From Pogonophryne albipinna (lineage: Eukaryota > Chordata > Actinopteri > Perciformes > Artedidraconidae): a stretch of 64,000 nucleotides of DNA. The DNA is taken from positions 10,409,030 to 10,473,029 of the forward strand of contig CM053264.1 in assembly GCA_028583405.1 (NCBI GenBank), read 5' to 3'. Position 1 is the stretch's first letter, and each line of letters begins with the position of its first letter. The translations under genes and the position numbers were made by a program. The notes beneath the pieces were generated by a model. That model was not told where the DNA came from. It saw only the letters and a list, made by a program, of their open reading frames with translations, and made no database searches. Positions 13,836 to 25,067 of this stretch are shown here, piece after piece.

Positions 13836-14535
13836 ATTCAATTAAATGTGACATTTAATAGATGTTAAATATGGTATATCAGACTTCCTCCTATTGAAAG
13901 TGTTTCTTATCTTCAAACACATGTGTTACAAAGGGAGGGAGGGGGTCGTCTGTTTTATCAAACCCCTGTGATCATTTTGTTATACTAATCTAGACACTCT
14001 GAGGTCATGCCTTATTGGCTTTACAGTCAAATTGGTGCTGGTCGTTGTTATCAAGTTGACTAATTATTCGAACACTCACCCAGATGGCTTTGAAAAAACA
14101 ACAGGCCTTATTCTAAGTATTTGTTAATATATCGCCCACGCCTGAGTGGACATAATTGGCAGTTGTTGCTGTTTCGCCCCATTCTTTATAATCTTTGCCT
14201 CTCTTTCAGAACACTACCTCCGAGCACGATGCCCGTGTGTCTGCACATCGATGATAAATAATCAATTTCACCTCTGCAGCTCTTTCAGAAAACCACAGAG
14301 GAAATGTTGTCTCTCACATTTCACAAGACTCCGACGAGTACGTGTGATTGTTTGCTACACTTTGCCATGCAGTTTAATTGGTTGTAAGTGTGGAGAACAA
14401 CTGCGACAACAGCAGTCAAAGTTGTAGCACTACAGCAGCCTGCCTCTGGAGCAGCGAGGCAGCTTTCCTCCAGTGCTCTGCAAATCTACAGTCCTCACAA
14501 ATCCTTATTAGGGGCTCCTACTGTACATCACCACA
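13836..14535. other. Noncoding stretch, no gene recognised
   Basis: No recognisable feature. Copy B lacks about 15 bp present here near 14460 (gcagctttcctccag). Confidence 0.6.

Positions 14536-14563
<28 letters not shown>
14536..14563 (+). repeat. (GT)14 microsatellite
   Basis: A 28-bp tract; copy B (59064-59081) has 18 bp. A second TG-rich variable patch lies just downstream (about 14628-14648). Confidence 0.93.
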
Positions 14564-14566
<3 letters not shown>

Positions 14567-16807
14567 GGTTTATTTCTTTGCACTACTGGCCAGGGAAGCC
14601 TATTTGACCAATTAAACCAGAATGTATTTGTGTGTATGTGTGTGCTTGAAAATATTTAGAATCCTCTTGACACCCAATTAGAGAGCAACCTGACATGACC
14701 TCCAACTTCAAGAGACACCAAAAAGCCCACTTGAAACAACAACTTGGAAGGGCTTGACAAAATGGCCCCACTAATGAGCATCTGTAAACACAACTTTATT
14801 CTTGCTGATTGGAATTTAAAAGAAGAAGGACATCTACAGTGTGTGCAAGGCTGGATGACTTTAATTACCACGCATAATGAATGCACAGAGGCTGGCCGGT
14901 GTATCCGTGGTCATCTGCCATGTTTGACTTCATCTTGCCCAGGCCTTAAACAGTAAACCTATTCTTGATTTGTTTTAAACTGATTTGAATACATATTTAT
15001 AAGACACTATGTACTATTCATTACAGTAAAAATCCCCTTTAGCTTGTAACTTCTTTGGGTAAAGTATTATCTGTATATAATAACTTCTTAATCCAATGAG
15101 GCAGGGTTATGAAGTGGGTTTTATGGCTTATTGTCATTGTCGAAGAGGCTTTAAACCAATTGTTAAACCTGTATTAACTTTACAATCAGCAAAATGAATT
15201 TCACTAAAGTGTATTCACTTTTGTAAGGTTTTTCCTTCAATGGCGAGAGCTATTATGACAAAGAAAGTCCAACTCAAGATTTTATTGTAACAGCAGGGAG
15301 GAGAAACATATGTCAAAAACTGTCTTGTCAAAGCAAACAGTACACTCGCATAGTTCTGCTAAATCCCTCCTTCCTCCTTGCATAGGCATATCTAAAAATA
15401 CCATGTTCTTTATTCAAGCATGGCGAGTCTAGTGAAGCATAGGTCATATCTAGGTCATAACAACAAGGGCTTCTGGGTAAAATATAGCTCTGGGGCTCCT
15501 TGTACACGATGTATGGAAGAAGTCTGATGAAGTCTAAACATTCATGAGGAGTGGTGCAGTTAGTCATGGACGAACAGTGTTTTCATCATTTTGACAAAAC
15601 GTTTTCCACGTTATGTTGAGTAGATCAGATTTTTAGTTAACACACTTACTATCACACGTTAAAGAAAGAGAAGAGGTTGATGGTTTTGTCTCCTCCTTTG
15701 ATACATCTGAAGCTGTTGGCATTTGTCTTCGGCTTTCACGTCAGTCCTGCACGCTGAGCAATGACAAGCTCTGTCAGCCTTTGTGAGTTTTGTAAAAAGT
15801 AGCTTCCGTTCTTTCAATGCAACGTTCAATCATGTGTCAGGCGACTCCATTGCAGTTGTGGCCACTTTGATTATATTTTAAGCTTCTATTTTTAAGTGAC
15901 AAGTTCTTGTGTTACCTACACATTCTTTTAAACTCATATACTGTCACCAAGAAAATGTTGTATTATAGTATTATGTATTCATTTATTTGTATGTAGTGAC
16001 AAACCTTGACCACTGAAGGGGAAGTCTGGCTCTCAAATGCCTGTTGACCGTGGATATGGCAACAAACAAAACGTGTGATCAAAGGACAAAGTTTCCATGG
16101 CCACAGAAGAGCACCAGGTCTGCTGGAAGGAGGGAGTGATGCGGTCGTGGGTGGAGGATGAAACAGAATATGAAACAGTCAAATGGAGATCAACTCTGCT
16201 GATCCTGCTTTTTGATCTGTGCCGATCCTTGAAATGTATGACTCCACACAGGCAGCATGCGGGCATGAATGTGTCCGTCAGCTCTCATACAAACTCCATC
16301 TTTGCAAACACATGCAGCCACACTTAGAGGAATGTCTTTTTCACATCCGTTCTCTCTCCTGAATGCACACCATCCATCACCTCGTATCAAATCACAGTCT
16401 CTGCCCTTGTTTCTGTGTTTGATATGTAGATTGTTTGGAAGTGTGCCTCGGAGAAAAGCTGAGGCAGTGTATTGTTTGCATATCTGCATCTATAAAGTCA
16501 TCACCGAAGCTGGCAGCGGATGTATCTGCATTTGAAAAAGCAACTCATTTGTTTGCTGTGTTTTTTAAACAATTCTAATTCACATTAAGCTCTGCAGTTT
16601 GTTCTCACAAACTGTACGTGTACAGTGTATTCGGTTGATTGTTATTTTAATGGGAAAACAGCTTGCCGTTTACAGTTAATTATTATGATGTGCATATTGA
16701 CTTGTTATATTATTTTATGGGCCTGAATTAAAAAAAACAAGGAGGCCATGCCACTGTAATTAATCAAGCTTGTATTAAATAAGTTGTAATGGAATGTATG
16801 TAAGCAG
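14564..16807. other. Noncoding stretch, no gene recognised
   Basis: No gene is supported. Pairs of frames on opposite strands (for example 16097-16327 and 16033-16266) lack recognisable domains. Some AT-rich blocks could be conserved noncoding elements, but that cannot be judged without other genomes. Confidence 0.55.
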
Positions 16808-16841
<34 letters not shown>

Positions 16842-16948
16842 CACACGACAAAGCTGCGTGAATTCATGCCTATACATCACTGTAAAAACACAACTTAAGC
16901 ACCTCACACATTCTGTATATGCACACACACACACACACACACACACAT
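16808..16948 (+). repeat. Two (CA)n microsatellites flanking a short spacer
   Basis: CA tracts at 16808-16846 (interrupted by aa) and 16921-16948 are separated by about 75 bp of unique sequence. Copy B has the same pair from 61339; its first tract is shorter by one unit. Confidence 0.9.
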
Positions 16949-19094
16949 ACTGTACACCCACGTACATAATTATTAGAGTGCTCAACGATGCTGACTGACC
17001 ACTTTTTCAATCAACCTGCTGCTCCCATCCGCCCAATCCATCAAATCTCCCATCTCGCCACACCAGCTCAGAAGCAGCTGTTGAAATGCAACCATTGTGG
17101 CCAGAGCTCCAAGTCGATAAAACCAGAAATGATTACAAAAGGGATTATAATTAATTGTTTTACTTTTCTTAGGAGTGCTGATCTCTCGCCACATTCATAA
17201 AGATGGTAGAAATAATAAAGTGGTTGCTAAGTAGGGCTGCTTTCAAAAAACGTTATAATTGTTATCTTGAAAGATCAAACCAAATAAATTAAAACATTAC
17301 AGAAGAAATAATAATACTTTTGAAATTGTTCTCAAGAAAGGACAATCATGGAGGTTGAATCATAAAAAGGATTTACAATGAAGTGTAAATTAAGATACTT
17401 TGTGAGTTCACATCAATAGCCTGTTTTCCTGAGCATCACATTTCAAATGGATCGTGACCTGATTTGACTTTCTGAGTTTTTCCAGCTTACTTTGAAACAA
17501 AATTAGCAATAACTATTTTTTTGTTGACTAAGTGGCATATCAAAAGTAGCTTGGAGGGAAATAATATGATATGCTAATAGGAGATAGCTTCTGGGAGCAA
17601 AGGCAGCTGGAGAACACATTTTATTACAACATGTGTATTAATCAAACTCAAACTCATCATCATAGCAAAGGCAAAATCAGCATTCACACATGTACCGTAG
17701 GAGGTCCTGCAGGACTGTTGTTGGTGGGAACCTTAGTAAATCACGCATGCTGAACACAAGAAGCACAGGTTATTGACACCACTTAAGATAATAGATGTGT
17801 TTATTCTGCAACGGACACCCGCGGTTAATACATGTCTGCATTCATCTGGCAGTAATCGTCACAACAGGCTGCAATTATCAATATGGATTGGGGTGCATGT
17901 CATGACTCATGTATGAGGGCCTAATAAAGCTTTCTTCAGATGCAGATGATGGATGCACGGTATATTGTTGAGATTCAACTGTTATTATTTCATTATGGAA
18001 CAAATAACCTGCAAAGTGAAAAGGGTTTTTAGATTACAAAATAACAAATATTGAGCTGCCCACAGAGATATAGCCTTGGATGCTACCTCGTTCTTGAAGG
18101 AAAGGTTGAATTGACCATTTTAATGAAGTTCACATTGGCCTTTAATAATTTATAGTCTAGTTAAAAAAAGGAAATTACTTTGCCAGGATATTATTCCATA
18201 TCTCCTGCATTAATCTAACGTGCAAAGGCTTATGCATGCCTAGAATTTGGGTACACAAAATAAGAAAGTCAGTTCTCAATTTTATTTTTCTTGAGTTTTT
18301 CCTTTATAAAAAGATGGATTAAAGTCTAACAAAAGAATAAAGACAGGCTGCCAGATGACAAGTTATTATCAAGTTCTTCACTGTGTAAATATTTTTGAAT
18401 TGGCACAACATTAGAAGCCTTTCAGAGCTGCTCTTGCTATTCAAAATAAATCTAAGATCATTTTAAAGAAATACACGAAGAAGACAAGAAAGGTTTGAAG
18501 ACGGCATCATGTTTATTTCTTTAAGGGGTAATTGTTGCCCCGGACCAGGTGGGGGTTAAGTAAGTTCAAAAGGTGTACGGCGTAATGAAGGACAGATGAT
18601 TCAGCTCATTAACCAGCAGGATATTCCGTAGCCTCATAAATGAGAAACGAGCCGATTTGAGTATGCACCTGTTAGGATTCCCGAGAAGTGACTGGAGATG
18701 AGAACCCGCTATGCAAGCACTAAAACGTAGAGGGGAGACGTGGAGCTGGGCTGACCAGGCGGGGAGGCTGGACGTGGCAGGCAGAGCGGCCGGAGGATGG
18801 GGATCTGGAACAGGAAAAACAAGCAGGATTAGGAAATAATTTCCTTTCACAAGGACCATCAAAAGGTCACTAGGAAAAACACTAGTAGGCCTGGACGATA
18901 GTCTACCACTGAAGAATAAACGAAGAACTGGAGAAGTCTGAGGATGGGAACCAGGGTTTTAAGCAGGTGCAGGTGAGTGGTGGCAATCAGTGAGATGAGC
19001 AGCAGCTGAGGAGGTGAGTTGGCGGGAATCGAAATGTAGGTAGCCACGCCCTGCCAGGAAGACAGACACACAGATAAACAGACAAAACAAACCC
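16949..19094. other. Noncoding stretch, possibly an unclassified repeat at 18500-19090
   Basis: The first part is AT-rich and featureless. From about 18500 to 19090 the composition shifts to purine-rich, GC-richer sequence (ggtgcaggtgagtggtggca, gaagacagacacacagataa) of a style often seen in fish interspersed repeats, but no ends or coding motif were found. Two indels separate the copies here: about 11 bp near 18690 and 11 bp near 18920, plus the 72-bp difference described at 63243-63314. Confidence 0.4.
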
Positions 19095-19488
19095 TGGCCG
19101 TTTCTCAATCGCGAGGATGCTTGCTTGGTAGCACATGTCTTCCGAGTCACTTCCTTCAGAAGCTAGGCAAGAATACTTCCTGGCATTCGGAAAACGAAGA
19201 GTGGAACAGGCTAGCAAGTGTGCAGGTGTGCGTCATATGAGAGGCCCCGCCTTACATTTTCCGCCACAGATTTGGGGAAATTGGTCCGTGCGCAAAGCAT
19301 TGTGGGGATTTGAAGGACGCGAAGTCTACCCATGTGCAGCCTCAAAATTACCCCCAAACCAAGGACGTGGCCTCTGTGGAATTCCAAGTATGCTGGAGAT
19401 TGGAACAGTCCTTCGGCGGCACTCGATGACGTAGTATCCTTGAAATATTGGCTTGGAAGCCAGTTTCCTCGCGATTGAGAAACGGCCA
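19095..19488. mobile_element. 394-bp MITE with perfect 23-bp inverted repeats
   Basis: The terminal repeat TGGCCGTTTCTCAATCGCGA plus gga occurs at 19095-19117 and, inverted, at 19466-19488, without mismatch. Subterminal parts then diverge (tgcttgcttgg versus aactggcttcc). No target duplication is obvious, so the superfamily is open. Copy B contains the same insertion, cut by the window end. Confidence 0.88.
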
Positions 19489-20130
19489 CAGACAGGGGAA
19501 AAAGAAGGAGGAAGTACTGCAGATCCTCACAGCACCAGCCACCAGGAGAGAGAGCTCAGACCTCCTTATCTACAGTCAGAGGCTCGACTCTGAGCTCCTC
19601 CGAATCCCCAAATGCATCAGGCTGCTTAAAACTCTGAGCCAACTCTAAACATGCATTGCATCATGCACTCTTACTACATTACATTATGCGTTTGTGATGC
19701 ATTGCATTATCACAATGATCCAATCACTGAGACAGTTTGATTGTGATGGATTTAGCAATGTAAATAAATGATTAATAATGCATCCTAATAAATAAATGAA
19801 AGCTTCACTCTATAAATATTGACATTACCCCAGTGTAAGCCTGCATCTAGTCTTTTCTTTCCCTGTTATCTCTAGATATCAGCAGGGATCCTTATCGCAT
19901 GCTGCATATAGGGTTAGGAGTTACGTTGAGACACCTGATAACACATTCATTATCAAACCTTTTATCCGTCCATTATTTCCCAATGCTCATAGTTGACCTT
20001 TACACATTTCTATGTGTAACAACTTTTTCAAATAACCCCTGATGTTCCTTTATTCAGTTTTTATACTGATGAAAACGGATGATATCAAGAGCATGTTGAT
20101 CCATGTGGTTGATATTCAATCTGTAAAGCC
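19489..20130. other. Noncoding stretch
   Basis: No gene recognised. At about 19665-19720 there are degenerate repeats of the type gcattgcatcatg/gcattgcattat. Confidence 0.55.
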
Positions 20131-20641
20131 CAGGGTTCGTACGGTCATTGAAAACCTGGAAAAGTCATGGAAATTCAAAATGCAAATTCCAGGCCCTGGA
20201 AAAGTCATGGAAATGTAACTAAAGTTGCGTCAAATATAATTTACATTTTATCTAATCGTCGAAATAATCTGCGGTCGCGAGCTGTTATGTGCCATCATGA
20301 CGCGCATGGTGTTATTTTTTAATATATGAAGCGCGAGCTGTGTGCTCGAGTCGTCCTGCCTGTCGGCTGAACTCTGATGAGGGTCAGCTACATTAGCTAC
20401 GGTGTGTTCGTTAACTGTGCGGAGTCACTGTGGCACAGACTGAGCCGCTGGTGAACAGCTGTTAGAACAGGCCGTTCAGGTGTTCAGAGCAGAGCGGCAG
20501 AGCGTGATGTGAACTGAAACGTTTTTCTGTCGCAATATCATTTAAGGAATCGTTGAGCTAGCTAGCTAGCATACATTGTCACTATCTGCTAACGTTAGCT
20601 TTAGCCTTCGTTTTCTAATAGTTTTTTTCATAGGCTATAAA

Positions 20642-21337
20642 CAGAGGTGGTATAAGTATAGATATTGTGCTAGAGTAAAAGTAGAAGTACTCAGATCTTG
20701 TACTTTAGTAGAAGTACTCAGATCTTGTACGTAATAAAAGTAGAAGTACTCAGATCTTGTATTTGAGTAAAAGTAGAAGTACTCAGATCTTGTACTTTAG
20801 TAGAAGTACTCAGATATTGTACTTGAGTAAAAGTAGAAGTACCAGAGGAATACTCTATCACAGTAAAAGTCCTGCATTCAAAATGTTCCTCAAGTGAAAG
20901 TAGAAAAGTATTATCATCAAAATATAGTGAAAGTAGCGACAATAAAAGTAGTCATTGTGCAGATTGGTCCATGTCAGAATAATAGATATGATATGTTTTC
21001 TAATGATTGATCATTAAAGTGTTCTCAAAGCTGGTAAAGGTGCAGCTAGTTTGAATGACTTTGTAGACTGCAGGGTAGCTGGTGGATTTACTCCAGGTGG
21101 AACTAAAGTCTGATTTAACACTTGATTAAATTTCACATCATTCATCCACATCTGTGAAGTAACTAAAGGGATTAAATACATGTAGTGGAGTAGAAGTACA
21201 CCTTTTACCGCTGGACTGTAGAGGAGAAGAAGAACAAAGTAGCAAAACATTGAAATACTTAAATAAAGTACAAGTATCTCAAAATTGTACCCACGTATAG
21301 TACTTGCGTTTATGAACTTAGTTACTTTACACCAGTG
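20642..21337 (-). mobile_element. Nested hAT MITE of the GTGTAAAGTAACTAAG family
   Basis: The right end, read inverted, is CACTGGTGTAAAGTAACTAA, followed by cgcaagtact and gtacaattttgagatacttg, which matches a very common teleost MITE. The left end cagaggtggtataagtatag is a diverged partner. Flanking octamers gctataaa (20634-20641) and gctatagg (21338-21345) agree at six of eight positions. It lies inside the older element at 20131-21844. Its left part is expanded into a minisatellite. Confidence 0.82.
20683..20848 (+). repeat. Minisatellite inside the nested MITE
   Basis: The core agaagtactcagat begins at 20683, 20710, 20742, 20775 and 20802, with a diverged sixth start at 20835. The spacings are 27, 32, 33, 27 and 33 bp. 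The alternation suggests that a two-unit block was duplicated. Confidence 0.85.
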
Positions 21338-22069
21338 GCTATAGGCTACAGATAAAAAGACTAAGCCTTGCACAGAGGCATGAAAATTCATTTTCAAAAT
21401 GCAACAGTGCAAAATTATAAACTGACTGCTACACAATTAAAATAAATGCTTTTATATATTTCTATTAGATGTGACTCTTTAGCGTTTCTATTATTATTAA
21501 CTGCTGCTTTAGTTGTTCTGACTGCTAACATCCTGTTATTCCTCATTTTAAAGCCGATATTCCGTGGGGTCGGGGGCTCGGATCCTTGTCACCTTTTTCA
21601 TACCTGATGAGTTTGCCTCCCTGACTGCAGTTGCTTCAGCGTGTAGAAGCTAGTAAGCCTACTATTTGATTTGTTTTAGATAGGCACTACATGTTTCATA
21701 TGCAGACCTTATTTTCCTGTTCCATGTTAAAATAAACCATTTTCAGTGGTCATGTTTTTTGGGTCATGGAAAATTAGGTAAAGGTCATTGAGAAGTCATG
21801 GAAAAGTCATTGAAAATCATTGGTGAAAAAGTGTATGAACCCTGAAAGCCTTCACCATCACAGATAGTCATTGGTTTCTTTACACCGTTAACCCCAACCC
21901 ACCCAGTACTTTTGGTTGACTGAGTTTGCAAATCATTTTTTTTAATCAGTTTGATAATTGTCTTTAGTTGACCAAGCCTGAAGTCTTTCGTAAAAATTGG
22001 ATAGCCTGCAGTTGCAAACCCCAGCTCACCATAAAATCATTGATTTATATATAACTAGAAGGTTATGCT

Positions 22070-22262
22070 TTGAGCCCAGTCTTTTACCAAGGCCTGTCCG
22101 ACCTGAGATTTGGATCTGCTCCAATATTTGAATTGTTTGTACCCGTGTCGCACCGTTCCACCAAGTTTCCTGAAAATCAGGCCAGTTGATTTTTTCCATA
22201 ATTACGCTGACAAACAAACAAACAAACAAACTAACCAGACCAAAAACATACTGTAACCTCAC
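22070..22262. repeat. Interspersed repeat with (CAAA)n tract
   Basis: Contains accaagtttcctgaaaatca, then gccagttgattttttccata, then ctgacaaacaaacaaacaaa and accaaaaacatac. Similar strings occur in many fish and invertebrate genomes in RTE-like or SINE-like repeats. Ends are not resolved. Confidence 0.55.
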
Positions 22263-23919
22263 AGCCACACAAGCATCAACAATTCAAACCTCTGAACCAT
22301 GTTGAGTGATATGAGAGAAAAAAGTTTGTATAAAAAGCTTGCAGTTTTCTGCCTTTTGTAAAACTGAATTATAAAGCTGCTTGCAAACATTTATTCTCTA
22401 CACTCGTGCTCTTTCTGCTATCTCTTTGTCAGCGCGTTTAGTCTTTGTCCCAGCTCAAATATCATTTACAAATAATTAGTGGTGTTTGTTTTAATCTGCA
22501 CGGATCATCAGCTGAGTAGAGCTTACAGCAATACTGTCACAAGAAAAAAGAAATACACAGTGTACTACCACAACTATACAAACCCTACAAAACAGTGCTT
22601 TTTGATCCAAGCTGAATATGATCAAGTGTGTGTCCTTTGTCTGTGCATAAGGCAGCAGCCCTTTGCGTATGTCCTCAGGAAATGTGTGCATTGGTGTTCA
22701 AGACTACTTCAAGTCCAGACAATATTTGACCCAGGCTACCCTTTACTGAAACTAAATTGGTCGAATGAGCTATACGATGCAGCCATTTTGCTGCTTCTTC
22801 TTGTGAGATATGTGGTAGGGGTTTGCTAGTCTTAACATCTCTGATTTTTCAAATATTCTATTTAATGTACTGTATTTAATCCTATTTTATAAATAGATGC
22901 TGTGCGTGAAAGCACACTGAATTGCCTGTGTGCGCAAAATGTGCCACTGAATAATTGTGCTTTTGCTTTCTGCTATCATGCTTTGTTCTGCTTTCTAAAC
23001 ACAAGCAGAAGTTCAAACCGGAGAGACGTGATGTATGGAATACATATTTATTGTTTACACGTCATATGAATGAAATGATTGCCATGATAATACAAAAGGA
23101 GAATGGAATGGTGTTTGGCGATTAGGCCCCGGTTTGCAGGATAATCATTCAGGAGGGAAAGAACCGCTCCGATGAAATCCCCGGGGTCTAGACACTGGTG
23201 GTGGTGATAAGTAGGTGGGACCGGTCTGAAGAAGGAAGTTTAGCTTTGTCCTGGAGGAGACGGGAGGCGAGAGGGGTGGAGGCGGGTTGCGTGTGGTCAC
23301 CTGAAATGACAACTGACAGGGAGGAAGAGCAGGTATTTAAGGAATTTAGCATGTGCAGCAATTGGCTGCTGAGGGGTGACGCCCTCGTATTTAATGAGGG
23401 GGGAAGGGAGCAATAGAGTGACGTGTAAGTGACTCATGTTAGGTCTTCCTTATTGAACTTGCGCTAAAGCTTTCATTTGTATATAGGGCAACAATTCTAA
23501 TACGTTACAATATTGTTCACTTTTGTTGTTTGAGTTGGACAACCGGATGAGGGATAAAAGACGAACCCTCCGGTAAATTATACCAGTTTACTGGCCAGAA
23601 CAAGCTGTCTCAGCTACTGTATTTTCTTCTGCTATCTACCTCTTTTTCCTCAGGCTACAAAACTATTTAACATTTCAGACTTAATGCTTCCTTCTTCTTT
23701 TCTCTGGCTTTATCAGTTGTGAAAAAGTAAGATTACAATACATCACTTTCGGTATGGAGCTACTGTGTGCACATCTGAGGCAAAGTCTCTTTTATCCACA
23801 ACATTCATGGGGAAAATAAATCCTTTTTCCCTTTTAGCTATATCTGAAAGTACATCAAGTGACATTTACAGTATAAAAAATCAACAGAAAGAACTTTGTT
23901 TTTGAGGAATACATATTAA
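22263..23919. other. Noncoding stretch
   Basis: No gene recognised. About 22990-23430 is GC-richer (ggtgggaccggtctgaagaa, ggaggagacgggaggcgaga) and may be an old repeat or LTR piece, but it lacks diagnostic ends. Confidence 0.45.
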
Positions 23920-24069
23920 AGGGGGGGTAGGTAAGTTTCAGAAACCGGCTCGAGTGCACTAAAATTTGAAAGTACACAGCCGAAAAGAATCCGCCCCTTC
24001 CTTCAGACTTCCTTACAGAGCACCTCCTCCAACACACATGAACGCGCACATGACTTAGGTTGGCTATAT

Positions 24070-24733
24070 AGTTCAGGGGAATTGTAAACCATACAAACCT
24101 GTCCAAGAGAAAAAGAGCGACCACGGCGTCAGATTTCAACTCGGTGTGTATGGGGGTTATTCCCTATCTTTATTCAAGAGCGTGGTATTTACATTTGAGA
24201 GCATACTTTATTGATTTCCTTCACTCAAACCCTGTCATCGCACCAAAGACAAACCAAAGAGTAACCGCCCTTACGGGACGCTGTAATAAGTAAAACGAAC
24301 GCACCCGCAAGGACACCTGGCCTCCTATTGGTTGAGGGATTTTGACAGGATTGTTGCACAAAAGTTTCGAGCGCGCAGAGAATAAATCTGAGAGCAGAAA
24401 AAATCCGTAAGCAGCAATATATCTGAGTGCAAGCGTACAGTTTGAGCAGAAGCAAATCTAAGTGCAAGCAGGCACCGTTTGAGTGCAAGGACAGGGTTTG
24501 AGGGAAATAAATACATAAAGTATGCTCTCAAATTTAAATACCACGCTCTTGAATAAAGATAGGGAATAACCCCCATAGGTGTGTTGCATCAGTTGTCGCC
24601 ATCGTTGAAAAGCAACTCCGATATTGACTCTGGTTTGAATTCTCCTAGTTTCCACTTTGTTTTTGTTCCTAATTTGCTCCGTTACATTATTTCTTTTGCC
24701 ACCAGTAGACGATGTTGAACCTAACTCTGCCAT
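24070..24733 (-). pseudogene. Interrupted ORF of the TTAA element
   Basis: The minus-strand frame starts at 24733 with MAELGSTSSTGGKRN and continues through RRIQTRVNIGVAFQRWRQL up to the nested element. Beyond it, the frame resumes in phase with ELKSDAVVALFLLDRFVW (about 24142-24080). The two parts are in the same frame because the insertion duplicated exactly six bases. The NIGxAFxRW and DAxxALFLLD wording recalls uncharacterised fish proteins and transposon ORFs; I cannot assign a function. The remainder of a full protein is absent, so this was already a deleted element. Confidence 0.55.
24149..24577. mobile_element. Nested 429-bp inverted-repeat element (IS3EU-like candidate)
   Basis: The ends TATGGGGGTTATTCCCTATC and its inverted copy match over about 63 bp with a single mismatch (24149-24211 against 24515-24577), and weaker pairing continues (ctcaaaccctgtc). 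The direct repeat ggtgtg flanks it (24143-24148, 24578-24583), a 6-bp target duplication. A TAYGGG terminus with a 6-bp duplication fits the IS3EU superfamily as I remember it; the assignment is inference. No transposase frame is present. The interior has repeated TGAGTGCAAG-like words. Confidence 0.85.
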
Positions 24734-25067
24734 GGTAAAAGTGGCCGCCTGTTGCTGGCGAGTCATTGAAGTACTGCTGTAATGCACGCCCAATGACGGC
24801 ACGCCCAATGAGGGCACGAGATACATTTGTGCGTGCACGAGATGGAAGGCTGACAGACAGGACGGCAATCCAATCCGTTTAGCCGGCCCGGCTAAACGGA
24901 TTGGTCGTACTTTTTACAGTATTACGGCTTCCACAGATGACATTTTTTTATGGATTTTTTGTCAAAGCACTTAAGATATGCATTGCTATCGGGATGTTAA
25001 GAGCATTCCATGGACTATAACAAAAAGTGTATCTCGAGCCGGTTTCTCAAACTTACCTACCCCCCCT

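Larger units (their letters stand above)
20131..21844. mobile_element. CAGGGTTCGTAC-ended DNA transposon carrying a nested MITE
   Basis: The left end CAGGGTTCGTACGGTCATTG and the inverted right end CAGGGTTCATACACTTTTTC define the element; both sides continue with repeated ctggaaaagtcatggaaa-type words. The direct repeat aaagcc sits immediately outside each end. I recognise the ends as an abundant teleost nonautonomous family, probably hAT-related. Without the nested MITE (20642-21337) the element is about 1 kb. No transposase frame was recognised. Confidence 0.8.
23920..25067 (-). mobile_element. Long TTAA-flanked transposon (Kolobok- or piggyBac-type) with nested insertion
   Basis: TTAA flanks both ends (23916-23919, 25068-25071). 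The inverted repeats AGGGGGGGTAGGTAAGTTT...GAAACCGGCTCGAG agree over about 35 bp with one mismatch. A palindrome, tttagccggcccggctaaac, sits near 24880-24898. Apart from the nested 429-bp element, about 710 bp belong to this family, roughly twice the 343-bp derivative at 8245-8587. It retains the beginning of a reading frame on the minus strand, split by the nested element. Confidence 0.88.

Noticed and set aside
20683..20848. CRISPR-like array
   Set aside because: Short tandem units with similar 'spacers' inside a eukaryotic MITE; this is a minisatellite.
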